Source: Bombyx mori
Taxonomy: Eukaryota > Arthropoda > Insecta > Lepidoptera > Bombycidae
DNA length: 64,000 bases
NCBI RefSeq assembly: GCF_030269925.1
Contig: NC_085126.1
Span: forward strand, 7,752,501-7,816,500
Reading direction: 5' to 3'
In this document: piece after piece, positions 10,988-22,689 of the stretch
How the letters are laid out: the number at the start of each line of letters is the position of its first letter
Numbering within the stretch: position 1 is the first letter of the stretch
Notes under the pieces: generated by a model
The model's database searches: none
Told to the model about the DNA's origin: nothing
The model's input: the letters and a program-made list of their open reading frames with translations, nothing else
Translations under genes and position numbers: made by a program

Positions 10988-11880
10988 TGTTACGGTAAAG
11001 GTACACTCTTGAGAAATGTACACTTTTACCGTGAATGCGCAGCACATTTGCCAAAAAGTTAGGTATATGTGAACTGAATATAATGTATATGCACATTTCC
11101 CGGCAAATGCCTTGCAAACTCTTGCCTTCAAGTTTTGGCAAATGTATACTCTTTCCTTCATGTTTTAAGAAAAGTTGGAATACAAATAAATTAAAAATGT
11201 TGTTGCAGTAAAAAAATATATTTTTTACCTGCCCCCTATATGACAGATCTTCTTTTTTGAGCAGTTTAATTTTCCTCAAAATACCATTTCCTACCTCTGT
11301 TAAATGTTTACTATATGATGAAAAGCAAAATGTTTATAAATTATTATCCAAATTTATAGTGAATATATTCTGTTCATACATGATTTAATTTAATAATTTC
11401 TATATATATTTCATAATAAAAATATATTCTATTTATACATGATTTAGTTTAATAATTTATATATATAGGTATATATATTCCATATTTTCCTTTACTTCCT
11501 AATCCTCTGTCCAAATTTCCGTTACCTACCTAATTCTTATGCATGCTTTGGTTCCCGAGTTTTATTACTGTCAGTGGCTAAATACATCAATATGTAAAAG
11601 CCAAAAAGAAGGAGAAAAAAAAGAGTATCTTTTTTTTAAATAAACATAATGCAAAAGGCTTTAATAACGAAAATTATTTTAATTAAAAAATGTAAATGAC
11701 AAACAAAACATACTTTTCTTTGCATACTATTTTAATATGTCGTAGGTTAGATTAGGTTAGTTTGTAGTGGTGCATTGTATTGTACATTTCCCTTCTTTAA
11801 AATTGTAAATGTTAGTTGAATGCACATTACGCAAACGAGGAGGCAAATGTGTACATTTGCCGCAACATTTTACCGTAACA
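10988..11880. mobile_element. DNA transposon relic with TGTTACGGTAAA ends
   Basis: The left end TGTTACGGTAAAGG and the right end TTTTACCGTAACA are inverted copies. The inside repeats GGCAAATGT/TACACTTT-type words near both ends and is otherwise AT-rich. No transposase frame is seen, so it is a non-autonomous element. A 76-bp relative lies at 4811-4886. The flanks are TA-rich, so the target duplication cannot be fixed. Confidence 0.5.
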
Positions 11881-11889
11881 TTTATATAT

Positions 11890-11932
11890 ATACCGAAACG
11901 CTATGGCACCCTGAGTGTTAATTTTACTGCCA
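11890..11932. other. Spacer between two repeat elements
   Basis: A short unique sequence between the TGTTACGGTAAA element and the half MITE that follows. Nothing recognised. Confidence 0.3.
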
Positions 11933-11933
11933 G

Positions 11934-12052
11934 TGTGCTTAGTGCGAGTTTTTTAACGTTCTCGATAGCGTAAAAGTTAACTCAAATCTGTGTGCCGTTG
12001 AAACAGCGCCCCTAGCGGCAAACGTAAGCAAACGTTCCAATACACGTTTACA
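11934..12052. mobile_element. MITE, left half of the 19820 family
   Basis: It starts AGTGTGCTTAGTGCGAGTTT, runs through TCGATAGCGTAAAAGTTAAC and CAGCGCCCCTAGCGGCAAACG, and stops before the second inverted end. Confidence 0.65.
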
Positions 12053-12059
12053 ACCTGAA

Positions 12060-13690
12060 AATTAGGACATCTTGGCTTATGAAGAAATTACCTGTTATCT
12101 GCGACCGATACCATTACAGATAAAAAGCCAATCATTCGTCTGTAACATTGATTCCTTTCGAATTCGATATGGTCACTAACCTTAGACTTAAGATAATAAA
12201 TTAATAAATATTTTAACGTAAATAGATATCTTGACAAGCTTTATCTTATCACGCTCGTAGTATTTTGTAATGAATAATTTTAAGTGCCATACTTCGCCTT
12301 GTAAGGCATGTAATTTTTTATTTAATATTTTTTTATAACACATTAACTGCGGTACAACATATTTTTGTGGGAATTTCAGCTAGTGCGTATGAGCTTTTCG
12401 AGGTAAGATTGAACTTCTTTACGGTGCGTATGAGATCTGCTAAGCCTCACAAAAGTCCGTTTTTTAATATACCCAAGGAAATATGAACATAGTCACCTGC
12501 CGCAATAAGCGAAATAACGCGGTTTAGATTGCCGGACAGTCGCGATTGGGGCTTTTAAAACTGGATCAACATGTTTTTTTGTTTTTTTTTTTATTAATAA
12601 TAGCGCGTTCCCCTAACGAGTAAGTGTCAGGGACATTTTTAAGGCTTTTTGTCTTGTTTACTGTTTTTTATTTTATTTGGTATACAATATTTGAAATTGT
12701 ATATTAGATTTGCGATTGAGTCAATTACTATTTTTATTGCATTTTATTTCCTTTGTACTTCTTTCTAATTTGTACTTCTTTTTCTTTTATATTTACATTT
12801 TTTACTTTCATTGCATTACATTTTCCTTAACTCTCTTACAATATTTTACTAAAAATTTAGCCTTATTTATTACGTCATTATCGCATCATTATACTTTATT
12901 TGTTAACATTCTTTATACTTCCTACTAATTTTGCATTTTATCGAATAATCATTACATTTTCATATTATCTAGTCTTGACAGTAAGTTGTTCCAATTTTGC
13001 CTAATTTATTACGTTATTATTGCATTATACATTATTTAGGATCAACATGTTAACTCAAAGCTACATAAACCGTACTGCAAGCTCACGTGGGTATTCATAA
13101 TCTGGACTATATCTGCCGCGAAGTGGTCAGCTGGAGCCGCTAAGATTTGAAGAGTTGCTCGAGATCCAGCCATCTCCTTTTTATCATAGGACCCTCACCA
13201 CGGGAGCAGAGTTCATCTCAGTTCATAGTGGTCTTAAAGCAGAGTTATCTAGAACTACTTGGTTTATTCACAATGCGTCTCCACAAATAATTAATATCAC
13301 GTACGATGCGGCTTGTAACGTCGTAACAAAAGTCCAGTATTAAAACTCGTAGTATTAAAAAAAGAAGAAGGAAAAACGGATGCTCCACAAAGAATTTGAT
13401 TTCCGGTACCAACGAATACCTTATATGGTCATTATGAATCTATCACTAGTTAAAGCGCGCGGTTTTCATTCATTGTAACAACTAGTTATTTTGTTTGTTT
13501 GTGTGTAATGATTTTTTTAATTATTTTTAAATTTTTTGAATTTTGTTACGACGTAACAAGCTTTGCAATGAAACTTCCACCGCGGTGTTTCCTGAGCGCT
13601 AAAACGTGTCGTTTTTCAAACGAGGGTTCCAGAGAGTACTCAACGATGGGCAGCGGTTTGGCTGTGTCCATGGGCGATTATGAATACCTA
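12060..13690. other. AT-rich intergenic stretch
   Basis: The section 12560-13040 is very T-rich on the plus strand, so its open frame is compositional. No supported gene was found. Confidence 0.4.
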
Positions 13691-13694
13691 CCTA

Positions 13695-13935
13695 CCTTTT
13701 TTTTTTTCGGGCCGTTGGCCGAACCTCCTACGAGGTCCCTGCGCCTAGGGGGCGCGCGGGGTATGTGGGACTTGACGATCTGCAAGGTGTTGGGAGCAAA
13801 CCGCGGGCCCAAGGATTTTTAGGGCCCTACCCACTAAACGACTCCCCTGCACTCTTACACCCGACGTCCGATCTCCGTCCGGGATCAGAACCCGGTCAGA
13901 GTAGGAGGGTTCCTGCGGTCAACACTACAACCAGA
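13695..13935. repeat. GC-rich interspersed repeat fragment
   Basis: A sharply GC-rich island after a T tract contains GGGCCGTTGGCCGAACC, CTAGGGGGCGCGCGGGG and GGGATCAGAACCCGGTCAG. A related GC-rich piece after a T tract lies at 37029-37170. I do not recognise the family. It stands out in base composition from its flanks and has no convincing coding frame. Confidence 0.4.
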
Positions 13936-14019
13936 AAATTATGAATACTTACCATGAGGTAACCATTTGCTCGTCTGCCTATAATTAGCATTCCTGAAGT
14001 AGCATTCCTGCTGTGATGT

Positions 14020-14280
14020 ATCGACCCACTGAGAAAATCCGGCGAGAAACTCAGTGGGCTGTGTCTGAGGGTTAATTTACTCGTCCAGCCCTTCGTCGCA
14101 AGCGACGGGTTCGACGAGAACGGTGACCGGTGCTTCAGGTACCTAAAAGCGCCGTTAGTGGATCGGGAGGATCCGAAATGACGTGTTTGGGGCGACGTCG
14201 ACTGCTTTCCATTCTGTCCGCAGGATCGGGAATGTAGTTGCCGGCGGCCACGATGAGAGGGTTCTCGTGTCGATGGGTCA
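14020..14280 (-). mobile_element. Jockey-like LINE fragment (family A)
   Basis: The reverse complement matches the ORF end and start of the 3' UTR of the 39416-40253 copy: CGACACGAGAACCCTCTCAT, GGAAAGCAGTCGACGTCGCC, then GACGAGTAAATTAACCC and the CACTGAGTTTCTCGCCGG region. Both ends are missing. Confidence 0.75.
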
Positions 14281-14654
14281 TGAATTCACACACCAACCGA
14301 ATATAATAAATAAAATGTGTGATAGTAAAATAGCCAGTCGCACAGACTTACATTAATAATAGTAGAAGGCCGGTTGTCGTGGTCGCAGGCAAACCATTCT
14401 CGCAAATTAAATTATAAATATCCAACTTTAAGAATGTTATATATTTACAGCGTTTACTTACGGACAATTTCAATGTTGCTACTTTCAAGTACACTAATAT
14501 GTCACCGTAATTTCATGAATCTTTATGAACGTATTCAATCGGCCTTGTGAAATGATAATCTTTAATGCCTATTGGCAAGGAAATCACGGAACACATGACA
14601 AAAGTCATTTGCCTACTATAGAAATTGTAAGATAATACTCTCTATTATATTCTA

Positions 14655-14998
14655 GCAGCCCACGGACATAGGCCTCCCCCAAGCCTCGCCACAGAGATTG
14701 GTCATGCGCTGCTTGCATCCAGCGGACCCAGCGAATGACCACGATTGCTGGCTGGCGATTGTTTCTCGCCTAGAATCTCTTAGCCACGCCAGTCATGTCC
14801 GATCCAGGCGACGAGACAATGCAAAGCCACTGTTGCCGAAACATGCCTTGTCGGATCCCCCAGATCCACACTCTAGAGATTCTGTAGATACGGTAGACTC
14901 TGCGAAGCACTGCTCTTACTAGGTCCATTGTTAGCTTATTCTCTCAGCTTAAGCCCGTGAGCTCACCTACCAGTCCGTGAGAATTTGGAATAGCCCTA
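14655..14998 (+). mobile_element. Decayed LINE 3' fragments
   Basis: Recognisable words are GTCGGATCCCCCAGATCCAC, GACTCTGCGAAGCACTGCTC and CCGTGAGCTCACCTAC, in the same order as in family A but with large gaps. Confidence 0.5.
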
Positions 14999-15002
14999 TA
15001 CA

Positions 15003-15175
15003 TTACTGGTGGTAAGACCTATTGTGAGTCCGCGCGGGTAGGTACCACCACTACCTATTTCTGCCGTGAAGCAGTAATGCGTTTCGGTTTGAAGGGTGGG
15101 GCAGCCGTTGTAAGTATACTTGAGACCTTAGAACTTATATCTCAAAGTGGGTGCGGCATTTCCGTTGTAGATGTC
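15003..15175 (+). mobile_element. Bm1 SINE, truncated at both ends
   Basis: It runs from TTACTGGTGGTAAGACC to CATTTCCGTTGTAGATGTC. The tRNA-like head and the tail after TAGATGTC are missing. Confidence 0.8.
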
Positions 15176-15319
15176 AAATCAAACACACACGTTCTAATCA
15201 GATTCTAATTTGTTATCGTATGATTACGCAAGTACTGGCTGATAATAATTTAATTTAATTTGTCTGATATAATAAGCTTTTTATTATTAGCATTTTCAAA
15301 TCGCGTTTGAGGGGACCAT

Positions 15320-15715
15320 GTCATTAATGTGATTAGGTTTATGGCGGTAGTCATAACTACATGCCTGGTGGTAAACATAGATCATATCTCGTTTATATTG
15401 ACAATAGTAGGGACACTGTTAAGACGCCATCTATGGAGATGGACTTTTCAAGCCTTGTTTAAAGAACGAACTATCACAGCGTTAACACAAGGGAGGATAA
15501 TTCATAGTGTAGACATGTCGTCTTTTCGAATTAAAAGTGTACAATTTCCAAAAATATTCGATATTGAGTTAATATGCGGAATCATTTGGTATCATCATCA
15601 GTATTTTTCTCATAAATACTGTCAAATTAGTTTTAGTTTTATTTATTTATTAGTTTATCTATATTTTGACTACTATTAACAAAATTAACACATAATTTTA
15701 TCTTTCTATAAAAGA
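15320..15715. repeat. Unclassified repeat, partner of 29612-29770
   Basis: The stretch 15515-15680 (TTAAAAGTGTACAATTTCCA, ATATTCGA, ATTTGGTATCA, CAGTATTTTTCTCAT) recurs at 29612-29770 in PHAF1 intron 5. The open frame here (15329-15679) has no recognisable domain and is probably fortuitous. Confidence 0.4.
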
Positions 15716-15991
15716 CAGATAATGTAACTAGTAAAAAATAAAAAATTAATGCTGCAAAGATGATTAATATTAAAAATATCACATGTTAAACCTTTATGAC
15801 AAAATCTGAAAAGTAAGTTTTGAGATTGTACAGTTTTGATGCGAGAAGACGATGTAATGCCGAAATTGTTTTTTATTGCTTAAATATGTGACGCCATCTA
15901 GTGTAGAGTATTTGTCAGAATTGATAGACGTCATTGCATTTGCACGTAAGCTCCAAAGCGGTATACACAATTGCTGTGGTTCAGAAATAAA

Positions 15992-16163
15992 ATGGCGGTA
16001 CTAGCTCGTATGAACTTGCAATATGCCTTACCCAGAGCTCCTGGACTTTACCAGTCGACCTGGATCTCATTAGAGAAGGTGCCAAGAGTTGTTTTATGTC
16101 GAAATTTTACTTGTACCGAATCTTATCTATTGAAGTTCCCAAGTGACATTTCGTTACAAGTAG
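15992..16163 (+). CDS. Candidate first coding exon of an unidentified gene
   Basis: I do not recognise the protein. The ATG sits in a good context (AAAATGG), and 57 codons run open to a strong donor, GTAG|GTAAGA, ending in phase 1. The peptide begins MAVLARMNLQY, has several Arg/Lys and no acidic residue in its first 30 positions, and is leucine- and serine-rich, as mitochondrial targeting sequences are. A phase-compatible 29-nt exon candidate lies at 21059-21087 on the same strand. Against the call: no downstream exons could be followed, no family match is known, and 57 open codons can occur by chance. It would be transcribed toward PHAF1 (convergent). Confidence 0.3.
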
Positions 16164-16247
16164 GTAAGAATTCAAAGTATTTAATTTCGATATGCTATTT
16201 TTAAATAAGGACACAGAGGTACTCGCCGATAGTAAAATTAAATGTTT

Positions 16248-16455
16248 TTTTTATTTTATTTTTATAACTTAGATGGGGCGACGAGCTCACAGCCCACCTG
16301 GTGTTAAGTGGTTACTGGAGCCCATAGACAACTACAACCTAAATACGCTACCCACCTTGAGATACAAGTTCTAAAGTCTCAGTATAGTTACAACGGCTGC
16401 CCCACCCTTCAAACCGAACCTACCACCTAGCTACTACCTCCTACCACCAGTAAAG
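16248..16455 (-). mobile_element. Bm1 SINE, 5'-truncated with internal deletion
   Basis: The reverse complement of the Bm1 tail and part of the body. The segment around GCAGTAATGCG is deleted and replaced by a short CTACCACCTAGCTACTACC-like sequence before CTACCACCAGTAA. Confidence 0.75.
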
Positions 16456-16521
16456 TTTTTGCCAATTTTTGCGTAAAGTAGAGATACCGGTGTGGGTCAT
16501 TTATCATCAATATTAAATTAA

Positions 16522-16738
16522 CTAGCGACCCGCCCTCGCTTCGCTTCGGAAACATTAAAACACACATGAAACCAAAAAAATAAAATAATTTTTTTTTTAA
16601 AAAAAGTAGCCTATGTTCATCAGGGACAATGTCGGCTTCTAATGGAAAAAGAATTTTTCAAATCGGTCCAGTAGTTTCGGAGCCTATTCGAAACAAACAA
16701 ACAAACAAATCTTTCCTCTTTATAATATTAGTATAGAT
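16522..16738 (-). mobile_element. Non-autonomous Helitron-like element
   Basis: This is nearly the same as 7079-7289: on the minus strand it begins TCTATACTAATATTATAAAG and ends GGCGGGTCGCTAGT. Confidence 0.65.
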
Positions 16739-16739
16739 A

Positions 16740-19255
16740 TTATCTACCACATGAAACATTCGAAGAAATAAAAACAATCAAATTTCGGTACGAAATCCTT
16801 TATTTAATTTTTTGGTATTTTTGAGACATTTTCTTTTTTTTTTTGTACCCATTTCGACGGTTACATAATTTCACGTAGTGTCATTGCACCGTCGCATTTC
16901 TATCGTAGCTTTTATGTATTGTGGACAAATAAAAAAATGTTATTTATAAATATACATGCACACCAAGATTCCTTTAATAAATTTACGTCTAAAACAAATT
17001 ATCGGCAGCTTGTTCAATTTATTTGTATTATCTATGAGCATGTTTGTAAATCGCACGCTAAACTCAGGTGACCGCATTATAGGGTAGATTTCCGAAAACT
17101 TTACGCTTTTATTTTAGTCGTCAGTAGTCATGACGCACGGATCAAAAAACCTGACTACACATACCGCCTGTATAATATTGTGTATTTATACCATAACAGT
17201 TAGTATAACAGTTTCAACCACAAAGTGAATTAGTAGGTAGTATTTTCTAAAGATCTGCAACTAGATGGCGTTACTGTCGCCCCCGCATTACCAAATCCTT
17301 CATGATTTACTGACTAACATATTTTATGTTATTCCATCCATCAACTTTTTTTTTCTTTTAGGATTCGAATTTTGAAAAGAAAGATTATGCTCTCAGCTGC
17401 TTTATGCTTTAAGAGGCTATTTTATGAAATATTGTTCAAAATCATCGATAACTTATTCAAAAGGTCGGACATTTTAAGAAAGCAACAATCGCGAAATCAA
17501 ACTGTTACAGTTGTTTTAAATTATGTTTTTCTCGAAGGCATTTAAAATTTGACGTATTATAACTAGTCCCATTCGCAACTTATGCAACCAGCGAATAAGT
17601 ACGAAAAAAAAAACAAATATTCCCGCATAATTTACATGTCATTTTTTTTATGAATTAACATTCTTCTTAATGTTCAAGACAGTCAATTCAAGTGACGCGT
17701 GCTTTTTACGTAAAACACAATACACAATAGAAATGCGACGTGCATGACTTCTTTTTTTTTTAATACTAAAATAATGCCCTGCAAAATTTTGAATTGAAAC
17801 ATTGAACGTGAAAAGAATCTGTTTTTTGTTCTTCTTTTAAACAATGAAAAACAAAAAAAAAAACATTACAATTTTCGTATGAAATTTTGACACAAACCTT
17901 AACCTATATTCCTTTCGTACTACCAGACCGTTATCAAAAATATCTTTGCGAGATCGAACGATAATTAATTGTAATTTACGAACAGAAAATAAAACATTAC
18001 CAATAAAATGTTTAAAAACATTCGATATTCTTTTAATTTCTGAACGCACACAAAATAACGCTAAATGAAATCACTTTTTTGTTTAATTAATTATTTTTCA
18101 ACAAATACTATTTTTTTCTACGCACACAGATTTTATTACAATATTATTACATAATTGTTTTTTTTTTTTCAGTGCTAACTATATAATATAATAAGAAAAT
18201 ACCCGGTGAGTTCCGGGAGAATGTATCTATAATAGCCATTTACCTAATCTATTTACATTGTGAACGCTTAAAAGACGTGTCTACATCATCGTTCATCTAT
18301 GAACTTACACATTGTACGATTTGAAGCAATATGGGAGTTCTAAAAATTTAAACAAGTGTTACATTTAATCTATCTATGTTATAGATTAATATTCGTCACA
18401 CATTACATCGGTCGCGTACTATGCATTTAGTAAACCAGCAATGTAATCAAAACTCGGGAGGTCAACGACCGACCGCAGCCGGCTGACACGCGCTCAAGCG
18501 CGGACATTAACCCCAAATCAGCTGATTTTCAAAGCATTCACATAATGAAAAGTGATAAAACGTGTCATTGTAGCAAAAACGATTTCCTCATACCCTACAT
18601 AGTATCAAAATATAAATAAAGAGACCTCGTAAGAATAATTTTTTTGTTAATTCCAAAATACGTCGTTCGTAAATTTTATGATTAAGAGAACCTTATACGT
18701 CTTAATTTTACTTTTGTTTCATTCACTTTACAATCTCCTGCTTCCACATCTCTTAGCTTATTACGCAGTATGTCACATAGGAATTGCTGTGCACATAATT
18801 TATTTTAAACTATGACGTAGATATAACTAGACACCGACTCAGATGAAAACTACACAAAATTTAAAAAAAACCTTGTCCATAGATTATCTTCAAAATGTCC
18901 AACAGTTTGTAAATCTTGTCCGCAGATTATGTTCAAAATGTCAAAAAAAAAAACCTTGTTTTTCGTGGTCCTTTAGGCCACGACGACTTCAAATATGACA
19001 TAGACAAACTTTTTACCAACTGAAAATCAGGTAATTGTAAAGAAAATGAAACATACTCATACTCAAATTGAATTTGCCCAAAATCCGTGTCAAACCATGA
19101 TGGGCTTTCTACATTAACCATACTGATTGTTATGTATATTATCTAAATGCATAATATAACGCGACTAAACGTATAAAATACAAGCTAAAAGTTATATTAT
19201 ACAATTTATTAATCGGTTAGCGTGTCGATCTTGCCCAGAACACGATTAAGACATT
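16740..19255. other. AT-rich stretch, no gene recognised
   Basis: Nothing coding is supported. A small piece of a Bm1 head (TCGTGGTCCTTTAGGCCACG, minus strand) lies at about 18962-18982. A donor-like CCCG|GTGAGT follows a long T tract plus CAG at 18171-18206, but all three frames between them contain stops. Confidence 0.4.
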
Positions 19256-19258
19256 TTT

Positions 19259-19595
19259 AAAATTAAGCCATATTTGACTTTAAAATTAGCCACGCTTTAC
19301 TTATAATGAAGCCACGCGTGGCTTAGAAATTTAGCGACGTTACTTAAAATTAAGCCACATATGACTTAAAAATTAGCCACGCTTTACTTATAATGAAGCC
19401 ACGCGTGACTTAGAAATTTAGCGACGTTACTTAAAATTAAGCCACATTTGACTTAAAAATTAGCCACGTTTCACTTATAATGAAGCCACGCGTGGCTTAG
19501 AAATTTAGCGACGTTACTTAAAATTAAGCTACTGTTTGACTTAAAATTAAGCCACAAGGTGCTTAGAAATTTAGCGACATTCGACTTAAAAAATA
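19259..19595. repeat. 87-bp tandem repeat, about 3.8 copies
   Basis: The word AAAATTAAGCC starts at 19259, 19346, 19433 and 19520, an exact 87-bp period. Each unit is itself built from four ~22-bp variants of AGCCAC...ACTTA, one of which holds the palindrome GCCACGCGTGGC. The last copy is diverged. Confidence 0.85.
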
Positions 19596-19819
19596 CTCAT
19601 TTCACATTGAAAAGTAGTTTCACTTAATCAATTGTCGACAATAAAAAGTCGACATTAAATTATGTACTGCAACTTTAATAACCATAAATAAAAACGTATC
19701 TAACACAGACTATGACGAGACGAATCGATATTATATTTAATATATATAATTAGTATCATTCCACTAAAGCCACATATATTTTCCGACCGTTAGTTGAGAA
19801 GATAAACTCGCAATGAGTT

Positions 19820-19992
19820 CAGTGTGCTTAGTGCGAGTTTTTTAACGTTGTCGATAGCGTAAAAGTTAACGAATTTTTGTGTACAGTTGGAACAGCGCCC
19901 CTAGCGGCAAACGTAGGCAAACATTCCAAATTCATGCAAATTCGAATTAACTTTTACGCTGTCGAGAACGTTAAAAAACTCGCACTAAGGAC
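19820..19992. mobile_element. MITE with ~50-bp inverted ends
   Basis: The left end AGTGTGCTTAGTGCGAGTTT...TAGCGTAAAAGTTAA is mirrored at the right by TTAACTTTTACGCTGTCGAG...AAACTCGCACTAAGGACA. The centre holds CAGCGCCCCTAGCGGCAAAC. It is the most complete copy in the window (others at 6755 and 11934). No coding capacity. Confidence 0.75.
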
Positions 19993-20300
19993 AAAGATGT
20001 ACTCAAATGTTTACTAAATATAATTCAAGGAGTGAAAAGGTATTTGGTTAACGCGATATTTCGCGTAATAGGAGACATTTACTTTTGTAATTAATGGACC
20101 GTTTTATTTGGTATCAGCATCAACAATTCGACGTTTTTAATAGAACTTCAATTATGTTTACACCATTCAAATGGCTGAAGAAGTTTTTTTTTATGATAAA
20201 AAAAATTCCATTTTTTTTAATTTAAATAGCTCTCCTGTGAAGTTGCAAAAAATTAAGCTTTTAAACCAAATACAAAATTCACCGCTCGATATATTTATAT

Positions 20301-20580
20301 ACTAGCGACCCGCCCTCGCTTCGCTTCGGAAACATTAAATTTTATTATTGATAGCTGAGTCCCGCGATGTTACCCGCGGTTATTGTCGTACCGCGGATGA
20401 AGCCGCGGGGCGAAACTAGTTTTAAAAAAGTAGCCTAAGTTACTCCTTATATCATCAGCTACCTATCAGTGGAAGTCCCGTCAAAATCAGTTCAGCTGTT
20501 CCAGAGATTAGCCGGAACAAACAGACAGACAAAATTTGTAAAAAATGTTATTTTGGTGTATGTACCGTATATATATTCAT
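20301..20580 (-). mobile_element. Helitron-like fragments, composite
   Basis: It begins (plus strand) ACTAGCGACCCGCCCTCGCTTCG, the end of the 7079/16522 family, but after ~40 bp switches to a different family ending GGGGCGAAACTAGTTTTAAA at about 20420, then a GTCAAAATCAGTTCAGCTGT block. Two related elements appear to be joined. Confidence 0.5.
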
Positions 20581-20589
20581 AATAATATG

Positions 20590-22385
20590 CATGTAGTAAA
20601 AAGAAGCTATTTCAATATTACAAACAGACACTCCAATTTTATTTATATGTATAGATTGCATTTACATTTCACGTTATAATTACCTATTTCGAAATTCGTC
20701 TCGTCTCTAACATTATGAGAACTATCGAAAGCAAATAAGACAATAGTTACGAAGATTCTAGAAGATCATGTGCACAAGTGACACACAGTTTTATCGATCT
20801 TCAGAGCAGGGCGCTTTATTTTTGGTTATTAAAAAGCTAGTTGTATGTATGTGAGACCGATCGTTCCCGGAGACCAAACAACAATGGACTATGATAGGTT
20901 TTAATAGGCAACACTAATGTCATATTATTATGTTATAATGTTCATCCGGTCCAAAATAGCCTTTAGTTAGATTAGTTTTTAGTAATTTATATGGGGTCTA
21001 AAATGTCTACTTTATCAATCAATTATAATGCATTACATACATTAAATTTCCCTTTCAGGGGCATCAATGGACGGTGTTATGCCGAAAGTGAGCATGCTAG
21101 TTTTTTTATTATTTGTTACTAAGTTCTTCGATATATACCCAGTAAACAATATAATAATAATAATAATAACCAATACCTGTTTCGGTTTTTTTTACTAAAT
21201 TTGGAAATCACAATGAGAATGACGTCACTAGCCTTGAGGTCGAAGCCTCAATTATATAACAGTTGCCCCAACCTTCAATTCACGGTAGGAATAGTCCGAA
21301 CAACGATGGCCACCGATACGCGCTCACAATTCTACCACAAATCAATTACTGTCATCTCCGAGAACGATTCCAACACACTCCACATACATATAATTGTAAT
21401 GCTAAGTGAAACTTACGTAGCACGCTATCTTCCCGACAAGCCACGCAACATTTAAAAAAAAACTTGACGCGTGCGACCATAGAGCATACAAGCCCTCTTA
21501 AACCGCGGCAATAGTATTTTTTTTTTTTAAATATGGCAACATTAAAACGTAAATATGCTTGTTTCGTGGCCACACGCGTCAAGAGCTGCGGTACGCGGTA
21601 CTTATCGCTTATGTTTAACACAATTTTTTTTAATAAGTATTATTTGTCAACTTTTTTTAATTTTTTTTTTCGTTACTCTATGGCACTAGCGCCATTTTTA
21701 TATTTATTTTTTTAACACACTCGCGATTCATTGTGCTCGAACGATATCGAAAGGGATATCCGAAATGTTTATATCACTTTAAGATCGCAGAATATTCTAG
21801 TGATGATCGTACAAAGCGAACTGTTCGGAGATATGGAAAATATAATACAAACACTTCAGACACCCATGCGATTTCGATCTCTAACAGTTACGAACTAAAA
21901 CGTGTTTTTGTTTAACACCAACTCTGATCACAACCAGGCGACCGTGGCCTACATGTTTTAAGCTCATTCACAGAATAAAAGACTCAGGATTAGAAGCCAT
22001 AAAGTCCAATATTGAATTCAAAATGTTGTTGGCACCGATCACTTTTAGCAAATCACCAGAATATAATTTCAAATTATATAAAACTTATTGAAGTCTTAGA
22101 AAAATAATTTATTTTCATAATTATAAAGTCAATTTAGACTGTGTTTTTTTTATCTATGGATTTTTTTATAGATCACAAATTATTGCATTATAAATCGTGC
22201 ATATGACACGCCAAAGACGAAAGTATTATTTAAAAAAAAATGTTTTTCAAAATTTCTCATATATTTTGTGACAATTAAATTTTAGTGTATCGATTACTTG
22301 AACGAACAAACACGCGTGCAATCACTAGTCTTACGATTTTCATTGCCTCACTAAATATTAATATATTAATTAGAAAACACGTTTC
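20590..22385. other. AT-rich stretch with weak exon-like signals only
   Basis: One acceptor/donor pair (21059-21087) is discussed as a candidate micro-exon. Longer open frames at 21201-21455 and 21352-21621 overlap in opposite directions and show no known motif. Confidence 0.35.
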
Positions 22386-22387
22386 AA

Positions 22388-22685
22388 ACATCTTATGAGT
22401 CGACTATTATCAAAGCCGACAATGTGACTTTTGGACAATTATTGGTAAATCAGAAAAACGAATTATTAACTTTGTATTCCATTGGCAGTCACAAAACTCT
22501 TCCGAACGACATCTTAGATAAATAACAGGTTAAGTATTAACCTTTATTTAATGCAGGTTTTGAACCGTATTCTTTGAAGGAGACGATTATATTCAAATCT
22601 ATCTGTATTGACATATCAATAACTTTTTTTTGTCCAAATGCACAGATTGCCACGTTTGATAATAGACGACTCTTATACGCAATCG
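22388..22685. repeat. ~295-bp repeat, copy 1 of 2
   Basis: This segment is almost identical to 35608-35902, from ATGAGTCGACTATTATCAAAG through AACAGGTTAAGTATTAACC to GATAATAGACGACTC. The two copies share a short open frame beginning MKETIIFKSI with no domain. It has no obvious terminal repeats, so it may be part of a larger mobile element. Confidence 0.7.
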
Positions 22686-22689
22686 TTCA

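Noticed and set aside
18174..18206. Exon-like interval between a strong acceptor (T tract + CAG) and CCCG|GTGAGT
   Set aside because: All three frames contain stop codons, so it is not coding. It could only be UTR and nothing else supports that.
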